This document shows, one piece after another, positions 62,219 to 64,000 of a DNA stretch of 64,000 bases. Position 1 is the first letter of the stretch; each line of letters opens with the position of its first letter. Under the pieces are notes generated by a model. That model worked only from the letters and a program-made list of their open reading frames with translations. It searched no databases and was not told the DNA's origin. Position numbers and translations under genes: made by a program. Origin of the DNA: Allobosea sp. LC85 (lineage in GTDB: Bacteria; Pseudomonadota; Alphaproteobacteria; Rhizobiales; Beijerinckiaceae); contig NZ_JPKG01000034.1 of NCBI RefSeq assembly GCF_000735605.1, forward strand, positions 1 through 64,000, given 5' to 3'.

Positions 62219-63448
62219 TCAGGCCGCCGCCTGCCTCTCCCGACCGGTTTTCGCGGCAAGCGCCTTCGCGTATGCCGCAAGGAAATCAGCAATGTCGGCC
62301 TCGGAAGTGGTCCATCCCAGGCTCGCCCGCAAGGCCCCCGCACTCATGACAGGGTCGACGCCCATGGCATCCAGGACATGCGAGCGCTTGACCTTGCCCG
62401 AGGAGCAGGCCGAGCCGGACGAGAGCGCTATGCCAGCGAGATCCAGCATGATCAACGCCGTTTCCGCCTTGATCCCCGGCGTCGCGAAGGCGCTGGTATT
62501 CGGCAGACGCGGAGCAGCGCGACCGAATAGGACCGTCTCCGGTGCGAGAGCGAGGATTCCAGCTTCCAGCGTGCTGCGGAGGTTCGAAAGCCTGGCCGCC
62601 TCGGTCGCGAGTGCCTTGCCGGCGATCTCGGCAGCAACGCCGAAGCCGACGATGCCGGGAACGTTTTCGGTACCCGCGCGCCAGCCACGCTCCTGCCCGC
62701 CTCCGCGAACCGGCTTGTCGGCGAGTTCGTAGGTCCCGCTGCGGAGGACGATCGCGCCAACCCCCTTCGGACCACCGATCTTGTGTGCAGACAGCGCCAG
62801 AACATCCGCGCCCAGTGCGTTGATATCGACGGGAATCTTGCCGGCAGCCTGAACCGCGTCGCAGTGCAGCAGCGCGCCGTAGCGCCTGGCAATGACCGCT
62901 GCTTCGGCAATCGACTGGATGACGCCGGTTTCGTTATTCGCAAGATGCAGCGACACCAGCGCCCGCGCGCCGGGCTGCTCGCTGGCCAATCTCTGCAGTC
63001 GCGTCTCGAGCCAGGCCAGATCGGCGAGGCCGGCCGCGTCAACCGGAATGGTTTCCGCCGCGCCTCCTGCGAAGCGATGACCGTCGCGGACGCAGGCATG
63101 CTCGGTCGCGCCATAGAGAAGAAGCGAGCCCGGCATACGCACGCAATCGCGCCCGCCACTGCATTCCATCAGCGCCGGCGAAAGCACCGTCGCATTGGCC
63201 TCCGTGCCGCCGCTGGTGAAAACGACATTGGCCGGTCTGGCGGCGCAAAGCTGCGCGACCTGCTCCCGTGCCTTCTCGACAGCCGCCCGCGCCAGCCTGC
63301 CCTCAGTGTGGACGGAGGATGGATTGCCCGGCATGCGCAGCGCGGCCAACATCGCCTCCGCCACCTCCGGACGAACCGGCGTTGTGGCGTTGTGGTCGAG
63401 ATAGCTGCGGGCTGACCCGGTCACGTTTGCGAAGCTCCGATCCAGCAT
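62219..63448 (-). CDS. Cysteine desulfurase, IscS/NifS-type
   Basis: 409 residues from the ATG at 63448 (MLDRSFANVTGSARSYLDHNATTPVRPEVAEAM); the frame is open far upstream but that part crosses the promoter region. YLDHNATTP and the PLP Lys in LSAHKIGGPKGVGAIVL are standard. The active-site Cys lies in the long loop ISLSSGSACSSGKVKRSHVL, typical of group I IscS/NifS rather than SufS. It heads the suf operon and follows the TTAGAA-N3-TTCTAA palindrome by about 140 bases. It supplies sulfur, perhaps for the scaffold or for other sulfur users. Confidence 0.93.
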   Translation of the reverse strand: MLDRSFANVTGSARSYLDHNATTPVRPEVAEAMLAALRMPGNPSSVHTEGRLARAAVEKAREQVAQLCAARPANVVFTSGGTEANATVLSPALMECSGGRDCVRMPGSLLLYGATEHACVRDGHRFAGGAAETIPVDAAGLADLAWLETRLQRLASEQPGARALVSLHLANNETGVIQSIAEAAVIARRYGALLHCDAVQAAGKIPVDINALGADVLALSAHKIGGPKGVGAIVLRSGTYELADKPVRGGGQERGWRAGTENVPGIVGFGVAAEIAGKALATEAARLSNLRSTLEAGILALAPETVLFGRAAPRLPNTSAFATPGIKAETALIMLDLAGIALSSGSACSSGKVKRSHVLDAMGVDPVMSAGALRASLGWTTSEADIADFLAAYAKALAAKTGRERQAAA

Positions 63449-63585
63449 CGGCCACGCCGGCACGAAATGCTTGAAATTGCACCCCTGCGCCGTGCTATAG
63501 CCGCCCATCCAACCGGCCGTGTTCCGGGACCGCAGGTTCGCCAAAACGGCAAACCGCTCGTTTGTTCCGGTCTTGTTCACGGCTG

Positions 63586-63600
63586 TTAGAACTATTCTAA
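63586..63600. promoter_or_regulatory. Irr-type iron-control (ICE) palindrome
   Basis: TTAGAA at 63586-63591, CTA spacer, TTCTAA at 63595-63600, a perfect 15-bp inverted repeat. It matches my recollection of the ICE motif bound by the Fur-family regulator Irr in Rhizobiales. It lies upstream of the suf operon and 120 bases upstream of the divergent hydrolase. Irr binding is inferred. Confidence 0.65.
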
Positions 63601-63719
63601 GCGCTTGATGTAGGGCGCGAGCGGTAGGTCCGTCAAGGGCAGCAGGACATTTTGGACGGCAGTTTGCCGCCGATTTGCCGGTTGCGCGCGGCTCTGCCCC
63701 AACAAAAGGCGAGTGTGAT

Positions 63720-64000
63720 ATGCCCGAGGTGATTTTCAACGGACCGGCCGGACGGATCGAAGGTCGCTACCAGCCCGCCAAGAAGAAGGGCGCTCCGCTC
63801 GCCATCATCCTGCACCCGCACCCCCAGTTCGGCGGCACGATGAACAACCAGATCGTCTACAACCTGTTCTACACTTTCGTGAACCGGGGCTTTTCGGCGC
63901 TGCGCTTCAACTTCCGCGGCGTCGGCCGCAGCCAGGGCCATTTCGACCATGGCGCCGGTGAACTGTCGGACGCTGCTGCTGCACTGGACTGGATGCAGGC
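63720..64000 (+). CDS. Alpha/beta hydrolase, N-terminal part
   Basis: Only the first 93 residues are in the window. MPEVIFNGPAGRIEGRYQPAKKKGAPLAIILHPHPQFGGTMNNQIVYNLFYTFVNRGFSALRFNFRGVGRSQGHFDHGAGELSDAAAALDWMQ is the family opening: HPHPQFGGTMNN (oxyanion region) and the NFRGVGRS segment of the small serine hydrolase group (COG2945-like). AAAGGCGAG lies near the start. It is divergent from the suf operon, an order I recall in other Rhizobiales. The catalytic Ser lies beyond the end. Confidence 0.9.
   Translation, partial: MPEVIFNGPAGRIEGRYQPAKKKGAPLAIILHPHPQFGGTMNNQIVYNLFYTFVNRGFSALRFNFRGVGRSQGHFDHGAGELSDAAAALDWMQ

Overview
The window is a stretch of chromosome from a high-GC alphaproteobacterium of the order Hyphomicrobiales (Rhizobiales). 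Support comes from the rlpA-dacA-tmk-holB-metG-tatD run, the split suf iron-sulfur operon with a second cysteine desulfurase at its head, an Irr-type iron-control palindrome, and the general codon style. A Bosea-like genus is my guess, from memory of protein flavour only. Most of the window is ordinary core genome. The accessory part is one 14.1-kb element inserted in a tRNA-Ser gene.

Layout, left to right. 1-5962: a giant secreted haem peroxidase with RTX calcium-binding repeats, whose C-terminus lies outside the window. 6383-8480: a NarX/NarL-like two-component pair. 8487-9932: a TetR regulator divergent from an isochorismatase-type amidohydrolase, with a palindrome between them. 9966-17322: a leftward housekeeping run (MBL hydrolase, tatD, metG, holB, tmk, D,D-carboxypeptidase, rlpA). 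17830-17919: tRNA-Ser(UGA).

17903-32033: the integrative element, bounded by a 19-bp direct repeat of the tRNA 3' end, with a tyrosine integrase just inside the right end. Its leftward block runs from a serine resolvase through regulators and small unknown genes to homologues of T7 internal virion proteins gp13, gp14 and gp15. I see no terminase, portal, capsid or tail gene. Several gaps between genes in this block carry near-identical hairpins whose loop region matches the Shine-Dalgarno/anti-Shine-Dalgarno pair. Next to the integrase lie a small membrane protein and an FRG-domain protein, a plausible cargo or defence pair.

32376-39885: mixed chromosomal genes (AI-2E-type permease, LssY C-terminal protein, SMR efflux pump, pentapeptide repeat protein, a twice-frameshifted GGDEF protein, a PRC-barrel protein, NAD(P)HX repair enzyme). 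40182-42025: glnB-glnA. 42257-44541: a methyltransferase and a glycosyltransferase. 45134-52266: parE, a LysR regulator, an alpha/beta hydrolase, a DEAD-box helicase and a diguanylate cyclase. 52286-56609: a SufA-type carrier, a malate/lactate dehydrogenase family enzyme, an MmcQ/YjbR protein, a PhzF/ArsR divergent pair and a PCMT-like methyltransferase. 56628-63448: the leftward suf operon (cysteine desulfurase, sufB, sufC, sufD, a tautomerase, sufS, sufT), preceded by a perfect TTAGAA-N3-TTCTAA palindrome. 63720 to the end: the start of an alpha/beta hydrolase.

Working together: the suf genes mobilise sulfur from cysteine (two desulfurases), build Fe-S clusters on SufBCD and pass them to targets through SufT and the separately placed SufA-type carrier. 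glnB and glnA form the nitrogen sensor and ammonia assimilation pair. The tmk-holB-metG-tatD run couples nucleotide supply, replication and translation genes. All protein calls are from reading motifs by eye; no database search was possible.
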